In this document: in pieces, positions 8,650-16,520 of the stretch | Layout of the letters: each line of letters begins with the position of its first letter | Numbering within the stretch: position 1 is the first letter of the stretch | Source of the DNA: Anaerolineales bacterium | Lineage (GTDB): Bacteria; Chloroflexota; Anaerolineae; Anaerolineales; UBA4823 | Direction: 5' to 3' | DNA: 38,731 nt | Assembly: GCA_016932955.1 (NCBI GenBank) | Contig: JAFGBV010000259.1 | Coordinates: 1 to 38,731 of the forward strand | The notes under the pieces: model-generated | Seen by the model: the letters and a program-made list of their open reading frames with translations, nothing else | Told to the model about the DNA's origin: nothing | The model's database searches: none | Translations under genes and position numbers: made by a program

Positions 8650-9697
8650 TGATCTTGACTTTGAAGGATATACCTGTCCTCTACCTCTTTCGCCAAAAGA
8701 TAAAGTTGTTTTAGGTCATGGGTCGGGAGGAAAGCTCAGTCATGACTTACTCGAGCGGCTCTTCCTTCCAGAACTAAGCAAGGCCGCTCCGCGAGCCCTG
8801 GATGATTCGGCGATTATAAACCTCGAGGGGAAGCGGCTGGCGTTAACCACAGATTCTTATGTGGTTTCACCACTGTTCTTCCCCGGCGGGGATATCGGCA
8901 GGCTGGCAATCTGCGGCACTGTCAATGATCTAGCAATGGTCGGAGCTACACCCCTCGCCCTGACATGCGGATTTATTATTGAAGAAGGCCTACCATTCGA
9001 GATCCTGCAGCGCGTCTTACATTCCATACGCGATGCTGCAGCCGAGGCTCATGTTTTCATTGCTTCTGGTGATACAAAAGTTGTGCAGAAAGGAGTTGCT
9101 GATCAAGTATTCATCAACACAGCCGGGATGGGCTATGTTCCTGATGGCGTGAATATTTCTGGGAAGAATGCCAGACCCGGTGATGTGCTGATCATCTCAG
9201 GTACCATTGGGGATCACGGAATCTCCATCCTATCAGAAAGGGAGGGTCTGGAGTTCGAGACTGATTTACAATCCGATGTTGCACCGTTGAATGATCTGGT
9301 GCAAGAAATGTTGAGCGCAGGAGAGGTAAAAGTATTGCGCGACCCTACCCGCGGAGGGTTGGGTACAACACTGGTTGAGATCGCCCGACAATCGGGGGTG
9401 ATCATTGAACTCAGCGAACAGGCAATCCCTGTAAAGCCCCAGGTGCGCGCCGCCTGCGAGATGCTTGGCTTTGACCCGCTATACATCGCAAATGAGGGCA
9501 AGCTGGTTGCATTTGTTGCAGAGAAAGACGCCAATCGAATCCTGGATACCATGCGCAGGAACAAATACGGTCACGATGCTGCCATTATTGGCAAAGTGGT
9601 TGAAGATGGCAGGCCTCGGGTGTACCTAAAAACAGCTATTGGAGGGATGCGATTGGTGGACATGTTACCTGGAGAATTACTTCCCAGGATTTGCTAG
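8639..9697 (+). CDS. hypE: Carbamoyl dehydratase HypE
   Basis: A 352-residue PurM-like ATPase that dehydrates a carbamoyl group on its own C-terminal cysteine to a thiocyanate, the source of the cyanide ligands. The chain ends in PRIC, the canonical terminal motif with the modified cysteine as last residue. N-terminal [12 protein letters not shown] and the DDSAII and TTDSYVV segments are typical of the family. I take the ATG at 8639, which overlaps the end of hypD; a longer in-frame extension from 8570 runs inside hypD and is unlikely. It is the last gene of the maturation set. Confidence 0.95.
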   Translation: MTDNDLDFEGYTCPLPLSPKDKVVLGHGSGGKLSHDLLERLFLPELSKAAPRALDDSAIINLEGKRLALTTDSYVVSPLFFPGGDIGRLAICGTVNDLAMVGATPLALTCGFIIEEGLPFEILQRVLHSIRDAAAEAHVFIASGDTKVVQKGVADQVFINTAGMGYVPDGVNISGKNARPGDVLIISGTIGDHGISILSEREGLEFETDLQSDVAPLNDLVQEMLSAGEVKVLRDPTRGGLGTTLVEIARQSGVIIELSEQAIPVKPQVRAACEMLGFDPLYIANEGKLVAFVAEKDANRILDTMRRNKYGHDAAIIGKVVEDGRPRVYLKTAIGGMRLVDMLPGELLPRIC

Positions 9698-9706
9698 CAT
9701 TTTTTT
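9668..9706 (+). terminator. Weak candidate terminator at the end of hypE
   Basis: Inside the last hypE codons CCTGG (9668-9672) and GAA (9674-9676) can pair with TTC (9681-9683) and CCAGG (9684-9688), leaving one bulged A and a four-base loop. A run of seven Ts follows at 9700-9706. The T run starts about 11 bases after the stem, farther than usual, so this is only a possible end of the hyp transcript. Confidence 0.25.
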
Positions 9707-9743
9707 ACGCATATATGACAAGTTCCACAGATTTTTATGACAG

Positions 9744-9779
9744 GTGATACTTAGCGATGCCAATTATCACTGATATAAT
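9744..9779 (+). promoter_or_regulatory. Extended -10 promoter with overlapping inverted repeat
   Basis: TGATATAAT (9771-9779) is a perfect extended -10 element (TGN followed by TATAAT). A -35 is weak (TTAGCG at 9751-9756, 17-base spacing), as is common with extended -10 promoters. An inverted repeat, GTGATA (9744-9749) and TATCAC (9765-9770), straddles the -35 region and could be an operator. It lies about 160 bases before the gene at 9941, so a long leader is implied. The remainder of the 243-base gap shows no open frame. Confidence 0.5.
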
Positions 9780-9940
9780 CTACCCAATAGGCAGATTCTT
9801 GGACAACACTTTGTTAATGACATGAGCATCATCAATCTAATTTGCACGCAGCTCAGGCCAGGCTACAACCATCACCAAGTTGAACGATTGAACTTCCGGC
9901 ATGTATCGCCCAAATCTAATTATCATACCGGGGAGGCTTT

Positions 9941-10408
9941 ATGATTTCACCTGAACTACTCAAGCGTTATCCATATTTTGGGGTGCTCAGTGAAACACAT
10001 CTTGTTGAAATTGCCGATATCGCCCAAGAGATCGCGTTTTTAAAGGGCACGGAGATCTTTGAGGAATGCGGCGAAGCGGATACGATCTACCTGCTTCAGG
10101 ATGGCGGCGTAGATCTGCATTACAAATATGAAGATGAATTCCATCCTGAAACAAACAAAGAATATCCGGCAGGGGAGATCAACCCCGGCGAAGTATTTGG
10201 CGTTAGTGCGTTGATCGAACCTTACTCGTTCAACGCCACTGCTCGTGTATCCAAAGACTGCCACGTGATTGCAGTAGATGCGATTGCGCTGCGTAAGTTG
10301 TTCGAAAAAGACCCAACCTTAGCCTATCAGATGATGAACCAGACCACAAAAATCCTGATGGAGCGATTAGGATATCTCCGGCTACAATTGGCTGCCGCAA
10401 ATTTGTAG
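9941..10408 (+). CDS. Stand-alone cyclic-nucleotide-binding domain protein
   Basis: A 155-residue protein that is essentially one Crp-type cNMP-binding beta-roll: a leading helix, then IFEECGEADTIYLLQDGGVDL, and a phosphate-binding-cassette region around GEINPGEVFGVSALIEPYSFNATARV, then a C-terminal helix. No helix-turn-helix follows, so it is not a DNA-binding Crp/Fnr regulator. The cassette does not have the classical RxA arginine-serine set in an obvious form, so cAMP or cGMP binding is uncertain. GGAGG sits just before the ATG. The next gene is a GNAT acetyltransferase; this recalls mycobacterial protein acetyltransferases, where the two domains are fused. A regulatory partnership is inferred. 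Confidence 0.85.
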   Translation: MISPELLKRYPYFGVLSETHLVEIADIAQEIAFLKGTEIFEECGEADTIYLLQDGGVDLHYKYEDEFHPETNKEYPAGEINPGEVFGVSALIEPYSFNATARVSKDCHVIAVDAIALRKLFEKDPTLAYQMMNQTTKILMERLGYLRLQLAAANL

Positions 10409-10477
10409 GAAATATGAACGCACCAAAGGCAGCCTTCAGTCAGTGAAACTAGCAAGAAATTGTACAGGAGCGCCGCC

Positions 10478-11044
10478 ATGGTCCCAAAAGACGACCTGAT
10501 CTACCGTCAAGTATTCACCCTCAAAGATGGAGCAAGAATATTGCTCCGTCCCATCACCCGCGATGATCGTCAAGCGCTGATCGATCTCTTTGCCCCCGTA
10601 TCTGCAGAAGATATGCGCTATATGCGCCACAACGTGAAAGACGAGCAGCTTGTTGCTGCACGCGTCGATCAGTTGGATTATGCGAAAGAATTACCTCTGA
10701 TCGCCGTCTTTGGTGAGCGGATTGTTGGTATCTGCAGCATGCAAATGAAGAATGGCCCCGATCGCCACCGCGCAGAGCTGCGTATCTTTCTAGCCAGGGA
10801 TTTCCGCCGCCGAGGCGTAGGTAGTCGTTTGTTGCAAGGAATCATTGATCTGGCTAAGCGAAAAAACCTGTACATGCTGGAAGTGCAAATCGTCAGTGAC
10901 CAGCATCATTTTATTCGCTCCTTCCAGAACGCCGGCTTTGAAACCAAATGCATCTACGCTGATTACTTCATGCTGCCTGATGGTGATCTGCGCGATGTGG
11001 CACACTTGATCTTGCATATACGGGAATCGGATGATCAATTCTAA
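10478..11044 (+). CDS. GNAT-family N-acetyltransferase
   Basis: A 188-residue GNAT protein. The ATG at 10478 is chosen because AGGAG (10466-10470) is 7 bases ahead; an in-frame TTG at 10460 would precede that site. The acetyl-CoA pyrophosphate loop is visible as RRRGVGSRLLQG (motif A), followed by the AKRKNLYMLEVQIV strand and an NAGFE segment typical of the fold. The N-terminal RQVFTLKDGARILLRPITRDD matches the acetyltransferase domains of Pat-type protein lysine acetyltransferases. The substrate is unknown. Its pairing with a cNMP-domain gene and its place just before CODH/ACS make acetyl-CoA-linked control of metabolic enzymes a reasonable hypothesis, not a demonstrated role. Confidence 0.85.
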   Translation: MVPKDDLIYRQVFTLKDGARILLRPITRDDRQALIDLFAPVSAEDMRYMRHNVKDEQLVAARVDQLDYAKELPLIAVFGERIVGICSMQMKNGPDRHRAELRIFLARDFRRRGVGSRLLQGIIDLAKRKNLYMLEVQIVSDQHHFIRSFQNAGFETKCIYADYFMLPDGDLRDVAHLILHIRESDDQF

Positions 11045-11070
11045 AGAATTCTGAATCCTGAGTCATTATT

Positions 11071-11108
11071 GGGGCGAGTCTGCACAAGTGTCGATCGCCC
11101 CTATTTTT
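11071..11108 (+). terminator. Intrinsic terminator after the GNAT gene
   Basis: GGGGCGA (11071-11077) pairs perfectly with TCGCCCC (11095-11101), with a 17-base loop that may pair further, and is followed directly by TATTTTT (11102-11108). This is a standard rho-independent terminator and separates the cNMP/GNAT unit from the CODH/ACS genes. Confidence 0.8.
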
Positions 11109-11136
11109 GAAGAAGGTGTTCTGCTAAAACGATAAT
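11107..11136 (+). promoter_or_regulatory. Candidate sigma-70 type promoter for the CODH/ACS operon
   Basis: TTGAAG (11107-11112) and GATAAT (11131-11136) are separated by 18 bases, matching the -35 and -10 consensus at 4/6 and 5/6 positions. They start within the T-tract of the preceding terminator and lie about 60 bases ahead of the gene at 11197. It is the best candidate for driving the cluster from 11197 onward. Confidence 0.4.
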
Positions 11137-11196
11137 TGATACCAAATATATCCAGGAGCGCAACAAATTCAAGCATATTGCCATAAGGAGGTGTCC

Positions 11197-11592
11197 ATGC
11201 AAACAAAAACTTTTGAAACCCCCGCTTTATACGCAGACCATCATGTTGTTGAAGTCCGGCGCATCTTGCTGGAAATACCTGGAGTTGTAGACGTGTATGC
11301 GAGTAGCGCTTTCCAGGCCATTGAAGTCACCTATGACGATACAAAGGTCAACGACCTGGAGATCGCAGTGAAACTAGATAATGCAGGCTACCTGGGAGAG
11401 TGGAGCCAGCCCATCGAGACGGGAGTTTCCGCTTACCACGCAGCTCAACCCCAAGCCACTTTTTTTCGCCACACAATTGCTTTTCCACAAACCCGCCAAG
11501 CGGTGGCATTCGCCCAGAATGTCAGTTACCTGGGACGCCCCCTCTGGCCTTGTCCTGGTATGGGTATTATTTCTAAACCGATGGAGGATTAA
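11197..11592 (+). CDS. Small HMA-fold (heavy-metal-associated-like) protein upstream of CooS
   Basis: A 131-residue protein; AGGAGG (11186-11191) sets the start at ATG 11197, with an in-frame GTG at 11191 rejected because it overlaps that site. Residues about 15-65 have the beta-alpha-beta-beta-alpha-beta look of an HMA domain (EVRRILLEIPGVVDVYAS, then AIEVTYDD, then ELDNAGY-like KLDNAGYLGEW). The metal-binding CxxC of the usual copper chaperones is absent. The C-terminal half is unfamiliar and ends with a WPCPGMGI stretch containing the only cysteine. It ends 3 bases before cooS, so it is surely co-translated with it. A role in CODH maturation or regulation is plausible but not shown. Confidence 0.75.
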   Translation: MQTKTFETPALYADHHVVEVRRILLEIPGVVDVYASSAFQAIEVTYDDTKVNDLEIAVKLDNAGYLGEWSQPIETGVSAYHAAQPQATFFRHTIAFPQTRQAVAFAQNVSYLGRPLWPCPGMGIISKPMED

Positions 11593-11595
11593 GCA

Positions 11596-13617
11596 ATGGT
11601 TAAAGGTAAACGGAGTTACGAGGAACAAAGCATAGATCCTGCAGCGCAGGATATGTTGATCCAGGCCGATGAACTAGGCCTCGGTACAGCATTCAGCCGG
11701 GCAGACGAGATGACCCCTTGCAATATCGGTGCAGCAGGTATGTGTTGCAAGCAGTGCAGCATGGGTCCCTGCCGGTTGACGAAGGATGGCCAGGTGGGCG
11801 TCTGTGGGGCCACCATCGATACGATCCAGGCACGTAATCTGATCCGGGCGATCGCCTCTGGTGCCGCAGCCCACTCCGATCACGGGCGTGGCATGGCCTT
11901 CACCCTGAAAGCCGTGGCGAACAACGAAACCGAAGGTTACATTATTCGGGATGTAGCCAAGCTGCGTAATATTGCTGAAATGTATGATATCCCAATCCAG
12001 GGACGCTCGCCTCAAGAAATTGCCAACGATCTGGCGGACCTGTATATCGCCCAATTTGGGCAGCAAATGGGAGAAACAATTCCAACCCGGCGCGCCCCAC
12101 CCAAGCGTCAGAAACTATGGCGTGAAACTGGCGTGATGCCGCGTGGTGTTGATCGTGAGATCGTTGAGTCGTTACACCGCACTCACATCGGTGACGACCA
12201 ACATGCCGAACACATCCTGCAGCATGCCATTCGCACTGCCATATCTGACGGCTGGGGTGGTAGCATGATTGCAACAGATATCTCGGATATTCTTTTTGGC
12301 ACACCCGCTCCCGTCCTGGGACAGGCTAACCTTGGCGTCTTGAAAGATGATATGGTCAATGTGGTTGTTCATGGTCACGAGCCCACATTGAGCGAGATGA
12401 TCGTGGCCGCTTCGCAAGATCCGGAAATCATCGAATACGCCAAAGCCACGGGAGCAAAAGGCATCAACCTCTCTGGCATTTGCTGCACCGCGAATGAAAT
12501 CTTGATGCGCCAGGGGATTCCAGCAGCAGGGAACTTCTTGCAGCAAGAACTGGCTATCCTCACCGGATCTGTTGAAGCAATGATTGTAGATGTGCAGTGT
12601 ATCATGCAAGCGCTAGTAGGCCTTGCTGAAAACTTCCACACGCTAATTATCACCACCTCGGAAAAAGTCAAAATCAAAGGGGCGACCCATATTGAATTTG
12701 ATGAGCACAAAGCCATGACTATCGCCAAACAGATCCTGCGCATCGCCATCGACAATTACAAAAAGCGCGGGAAAACCCACATCCCACAGGTGCGCAACGA
12801 TCTCATCCCGGGTTTCTCCCATGAATACATTAACTATATGTTAGGTGGCAGCTACCGGGGATCCTTCCGTCCATTAAACGATGCCATCATGGCCGGGCGC
12901 ATCCGCGGCGTGGCTGCCATTGTCGGTTGCAACAACGCGCGCTCCACCCACGATTACCTGCACACCTATGTCACCCAGGAACTTCTCAAGCAAGATGTGC
13001 TGATCGTGCAGACAGGCTGCGGCGCAATTGCCTCTGCCAAGGTGGGATTGATGTTAGGAGAGGCAGGCATCGACCTGGATCAGGTAGGGCCAGGTCTACG
13101 TGAAGTATGCGAGACTATCGGCATCCCCCCTGTGCTGCATATGGGGTCTTGCGTGGATAATTCCCGCATTCTGACTGTACTGTCCCAGATGGTAGCAGAT
13201 GGCGGCCTGGGAGACGATATTGATCAGGTCCCTGCAGTCGGCTTAGCTCCTGAATGGATGAGCGAGAAAGCTCTCTCGATTGGCACTTACTGTGTTGCAT
13301 CCGGTGCATATGTGATCTTTGGTGGTTCATCGCCGGTTAGCGGCATGCCTGACCGCGTATCGGACAGCGACATTGTCGCGGATTTTATCAGCCAGGGTTG
13401 GGAGAAGCTTTATGGCGGCAAACTGGAGTTCATTCCCGATGCCGATGAAATGGTCAGTAAGACACTGGAACATATCGACAAGAAACGCGCCGCCTTAGGC
13501 CTGCCGGAGTATGATCCGCAGCGCTTCGGGCGTGGCGGCGACACATTGATGCTGGAGCTGGAGAAATTGCCCCTTGCCCAGCGTCGCGAGGCCATCTATG
13601 GCCAGGCAGCAGATTAG
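11596..13617 (+). CDS. cooS: Anaerobic Ni-Fe carbon monoxide dehydrogenase catalytic subunit
   Basis: A 673-residue CooS/AcsA that interconverts CO2 and CO. N-terminal cysteines for the D and B clusters occur in TPCNIGAAGMCCKQCSMGPC and GVCGAT. The C-cluster ligand set is complete: HGHEP at residues 259-263, C296/C297 (GICCTANE), C335 (DVQC), C445 (VGCNNARS), C475 (QTGCGA) and C519 (GSCVDN). The catalytic lysine region EWMSEKALSIGTYCVASG is present. It lies 10 bases ahead of acsB, so it should form the CODH/ACS complex, supplying CO through the internal tunnel. Strong ribosome site GGAGG precedes the ATG. Confidence 0.97.
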   Translation: MVKGKRSYEEQSIDPAAQDMLIQADELGLGTAFSRADEMTPCNIGAAGMCCKQCSMGPCRLTKDGQVGVCGATIDTIQARNLIRAIASGAAAHSDHGRGMAFTLKAVANNETEGYIIRDVAKLRNIAEMYDIPIQGRSPQEIANDLADLYIAQFGQQMGETIPTRRAPPKRQKLWRETGVMPRGVDREIVESLHRTHIGDDQHAEHILQHAIRTAISDGWGGSMIATDISDILFGTPAPVLGQANLGVLKDDMVNVVVHGHEPTLSEMIVAASQDPEIIEYAKATGAKGINLSGICCTANEILMRQGIPAAGNFLQQELAILTGSVEAMIVDVQCIMQALVGLAENFHTLIITTSEKVKIKGATHIEFDEHKAMTIAKQILRIAIDNYKKRGKTHIPQVRNDLIPGFSHEYINYMLGGSYRGSFRPLNDAIMAGRIRGVAAIVGCNNARSTHDYLHTYVTQELLKQDVLIVQTGCGAIASAKVGLMLGEAGIDLDQVGPGLREVCETIGIPPVLHMGSCVDNSRILTVLSQMVADGGLGDDIDQVPAVGLAPEWMSEKALSIGTYCVASGAYVIFGGSSPVSGMPDRVSDSDIVADFISQGWEKLYGGKLEFIPDADEMVSKTLEHIDKKRAALGLPEYDPQRFGRGGDTLMLELEKLPLAQRREAIYGQAAD

Positions 13618-13627
13618 GAGGTAACCC

Positions 13628-15895
13628 ATGTCACGATATATCGCAACCCGGGCCATTCGTGGCGCCAATGCGCTGGTCGCAGAAGCCGAGGTAATGCTCA
13701 AGCATGCTTTAGCTGAGAAAGGACCCGACACTCCCGTTACTTTTCCCAACACCGCCTATTACCTGCCACTGATCGGCGGCATGACTGGAACCCAGGTTGA
13801 GAAGCTTGCTCAACTAGAGCCGGTCATCCAGCATGCTCGCGAGCTGCTGCACCCGATTCCCGCCAACAATAAATGGACACCCTATCTTGGTGAAACGCTC
13901 GATAGCGGTATGGCTACCCTGCTGGCAGCCGAAACCATCGAGGCTGTGCGTTTTGTCTATGGTCTACAACCAGAACCACTACCAGGCATAAGCCTAGCAG
14001 GCAGCACATCATACGGTGGGCATAATGGGCATGATCACCTCAATGGTCCCATTGACGATATCCAATTGCGCTCTTGGGGCATCCAGCTCGTTGATGGTCG
14101 TATGCCCGGATTCGCAGCCATTGTCGGCGCAGCCAAAACCAATGAGGTGGCAGTCAAGATCGTGCGCGAGCTACAGCGCCGAAACATCCTCTGCTTCCTC
14201 TCTGGCAATGTCAATGGGCGCAGCATCATCCATCAGCTCATGGAAGAAGGGGTCGAGTTGGGCTACGACACCTATACTGTTCCCTTTGGTACGGATACGA
14301 TCAGCGCCATCTACGCCCTGGGCTTTGCCACCCGTTCTGCGCTCACCTTTGGTGGTCTCAAGCCTGGGCAGGCGCGCGAGATCTTGCTTTACAACAAAGA
14401 CCGCGTCTTTGCCTTTGTGCTCGCCCTGGGTGAAGTGGATGACCTAAAGTATGCCGCTGCCGCTGGGGCGATCAATTTTGGCTTCCCAGTTATCGCCGAC
14501 ACTGTCATCCCCGAGATCTTACCCACCGGCGTGACCACTTATGAACACGTGGTCAGCATGCCCTTCGATAAGATCGAAGGGGCCGATGATCTAGAGCGCG
14601 CTGAACGCTTGGTGCAAAAGTGCATCGAAGTGCGCGGGGTCAAGCTGAAATTAACCGAAGTACCCGTCCCGGTACCTTACGGCTCAGCCTTCGAGGGAGA
14701 GGTTGTGCGCCGCAACGATATGCGCATCGAATTCGGCGGCAAGCATTCGCGCTGTTTCGAATACCTGTACATGGCCCCTCTGGAGGAGATCGTCGACGGC
14801 AGGGTCGAGGTGGTTGGGCCAGGAATCGACACTATCCCACCCCAGGGTTCCATGGATATGTGTATCGTTTCCCAGGTGGCTGGCCGCCAGATGCAGAAAG
14901 ACTTTGAGCCCGTGTTAGAACGCCAGATACATTACTTCATCAATGGCGCTTCGGGCATCCAGCACATTGGCCAGCGTGACATCACCTGGATCCGCATTTC
15001 CAACAATGCTGCCGATAAGGGCTTTAATCTGGAGCACTTTGGCAAGATCCTCCACGCCCGTTTCCATGCCGACTTCGGCGCTATTGTGGATAAAGTTCAA
15101 GTGACCATCTTCACTGATCCCAAATTGCACGAGGAGTGGCTGGCTAAAGCGCGCGAAGCCTATGAATACCGCAACAACCGTCTGGCCGACCTGACCGATG
15201 ACAAAGTAGAGGAGTTTTACTCCTGTACCCTCTGCCAGTCCTTTGCACCAGATCATGTCTGCGTGGTCAGCCCGGAGCGGTTGGGCTTGTGCGGAGCTTA
15301 TAACTGGCTGGACTGCAAGGCTTCCTTCAGCATCAATCCCACCGGGCCCAACCAGCCAATCAAACTGGGCAAAGTAATCGACCCCATCAAGGGTTACTGG
15401 ACCGGCACCAACGATTACGCCAAGGTTGGCTCGCATGGTGTTGTGCAAGAAGTAGCCATGTACTCGATCATGGAAAATCCGATGACGGCCTGTGGCTGCT
15501 TTGAGTGCATCGTGATGCTGATTCCCGAGGCGAACGGTGTGATGGTGGTAAGCCGCGAGGATATCAGTATGACCCCAGCTGGAATGACCTTCAGTACGCT
15601 GGCTGGCGTGGCTGGCGGCGGGTTGCAAACCCCCGGTGTGATGGGGGTGGGCAAGTTCTACCTGACCAGCCGCAAATTCATCTCGGCCGATGGTGGCTTC
15701 AAACGCATTGTCTGGATCAGCAGCGTGCTCAAGGAAAGCATGGCAGAAGAATTTAAAGCGGTTGCCAGCCGGGAAGGCGACCCTGATCTATTGGATAAGA
15801 TTGCCGACGAGCGTAGCGTCACCACTGTTGAAGAACTGCTGGCTTGGTTGGAGGAACACAACCATCCCGCGCTGGCAATGGATCCAATGTTCTAA
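13628..15895 (+). CDS. acsB: Acetyl-CoA synthase, bacterial type
   Basis: A 755-residue AcsB with all three domains of the bacterial enzyme, including the N-terminal CODH-binding domain that archaeal CdhC lacks. The A-cluster ligands are present: C533, C536, C545 and C555 (CTLCQSFAPDHVC then GLCGAYNW), and the CGC motif C622-G623-C624 (MTACGCFEC) for the proximal and distal nickel. It condenses CO, a methyl group from the corrinoid protein and CoA into acetyl-CoA. Preceded by AGGAGG and followed by an unusual perfect hairpin. Confidence 0.97.
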   Translation: MSRYIATRAIRGANALVAEAEVMLKHALAEKGPDTPVTFPNTAYYLPLIGGMTGTQVEKLAQLEPVIQHARELLHPIPANNKWTPYLGETLDSGMATLLAAETIEAVRFVYGLQPEPLPGISLAGSTSYGGHNGHDHLNGPIDDIQLRSWGIQLVDGRMPGFAAIVGAAKTNEVAVKIVRELQRRNILCFLSGNVNGRSIIHQLMEEGVELGYDTYTVPFGTDTISAIYALGFATRSALTFGGLKPGQAREILLYNKDRVFAFVLALGEVDDLKYAAAAGAINFGFPVIADTVIPEILPTGVTTYEHVVSMPFDKIEGADDLERAERLVQKCIEVRGVKLKLTEVPVPVPYGSAFEGEVVRRNDMRIEFGGKHSRCFEYLYMAPLEEIVDGRVEVVGPGIDTIPPQGSMDMCIVSQVAGRQMQKDFEPVLERQIHYFINGASGIQHIGQRDITWIRISNNAADKGFNLEHFGKILHARFHADFGAIVDKVQVTIFTDPKLHEEWLAKAREAYEYRNNRLADLTDDKVEEFYSCTLCQSFAPDHVCVVSPERLGLCGAYNWLDCKASFSINPTGPNQPIKLGKVIDPIKGYWTGTNDYAKVGSHGVVQEVAMYSIMENPMTACGCFECIVMLIPEANGVMVVSREDISMTPAGMTFSTLAGVAGGGLQTPGVMGVGKFYLTSRKFISADGGFKRIVWISSVLKESMAEEFKAVASREGDPDLLDKIADERSVTTVEELLAWLEEHNHPALAMDPMF

Positions 15896-15903
15896 AATAC
15901 TTT

Positions 15904-15935
15904 GGACATGGGAGTATGCACATACTCCCATGTCC
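15904..15935 (+). repeat. Perfect 15-bp inverted repeat after acsB
   Basis: GGACATGGGAGTATG (15904-15918) is followed after two bases by its exact reverse complement (15921-15935). It begins 9 bases after the acsB stop and ends 11 bases before the proposed start of the CBS gene. There is no T-tract, so it could be an mRNA-stabilising or processing hairpin, or a protein-binding operator. It would give different expression of the CODH/ACS core and the downstream genes. Confidence 0.75.
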
Positions 15936-15946
15936 ACCCACGCATT

Positions 15947-16486
15947 ATGGGCACAGACGAAACAACGCAGCAAAATCCATCCTCACTGCTCGTCCGTGAT
16001 TTGATGAGCTTAGGGGTGCCAACCTGTACCCCGGATACGGCCATTCCTGAAATCGCCCGCCTGCTCCTAGAGAATAATCTCGAGGAAGTGGTCGTTCTGG
16101 CAGATGGGAACGCAGTGGGGGTGATCGGGCAGGCTGACCTGGCTCAGGCATTCACCCACGAGAACGCGCTGGAATTGTTAGCCGAAGTGGTTATGCGCGA
16201 AAACACACCTCGGGTACCAGCCGATATTCCTCTGTTAGCGGCTGTGCAAATGATGCTTGACCAGGGAGACAGAGTGGTATATATTACACATCATGCAGGG
16301 GGGATTGAATTCCCGGCTGGATATTTGTCGTTGCGCCATATCTTGCGTTACCTGGCGGCTCGCAATGAGAGCGAACTTCAAGATCTGGGAGTAAGCGCTC
16401 AGCGAGAGTCGCCTTTAAATGCATTTATTAAGCGCCGAGATATTGCTCGGCAAAAGAATCTCTCGCAGGATTCATTAACCAAGTAA
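15947..16486 (+). CDS. Two-CBS-domain protein inside the CODH/ACS cluster
   Basis: A 179-residue protein made of a CBS pair. The first CBS domain starts near VRDLMSLGVPTCTPDTAI and ends with AVGVIGQADLAQAF; the second starts at VVMRENTPRVPADIPL and ends with GYLSLRHILRYL. CBS pairs (Bateman modules) usually bind adenine nucleotides or S-adenosylmethionine and sense energy state; the ligand here is unknown. I use the ATG at 15947. Longer starts at 15902 or 15908 would place the N-terminus within the palindromic hairpin. No good ribosome site is visible. Its position between acsB and acsD suggests control of the pathway or of an Acs protein. Confidence 0.82.
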   Translation: MGTDETTQQNPSSLLVRDLMSLGVPTCTPDTAIPEIARLLLENNLEEVVVLADGNAVGVIGQADLAQAFTHENALELLAEVVMRENTPRVPADIPLLAAVQMMLDQGDRVVYITHHAGGIEFPAGYLSLRHILRYLAARNESELQDLGVSAQRESPLNAFIKRRDIARQKNLSQDSLTK

Positions 16487-16520
16487 CAAATCAGATCATC
16501 ATTATTAAGGAGGAAACCCT

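Noticed and set aside
9692..9699. The 8-base palindrome TGCTAGCA at the hypE stop
   Set aside because: It is too short to be meaningful and lies next to a T run; it was not treated as a separate element.
14915..15628. A 237-codon minus-strand open frame opposite acsB
   Set aside because: It mirrors the conserved A-cluster region of AcsB and shows no family features.
15902..15946. An N-terminal extension of the CBS protein from TTG 15902 or ATG 15908
   Set aside because: It would be encoded by the perfect palindrome and lies outside the CBS similarity; the ATG at 15947 is more natural, though no strong ribosome site decides it.
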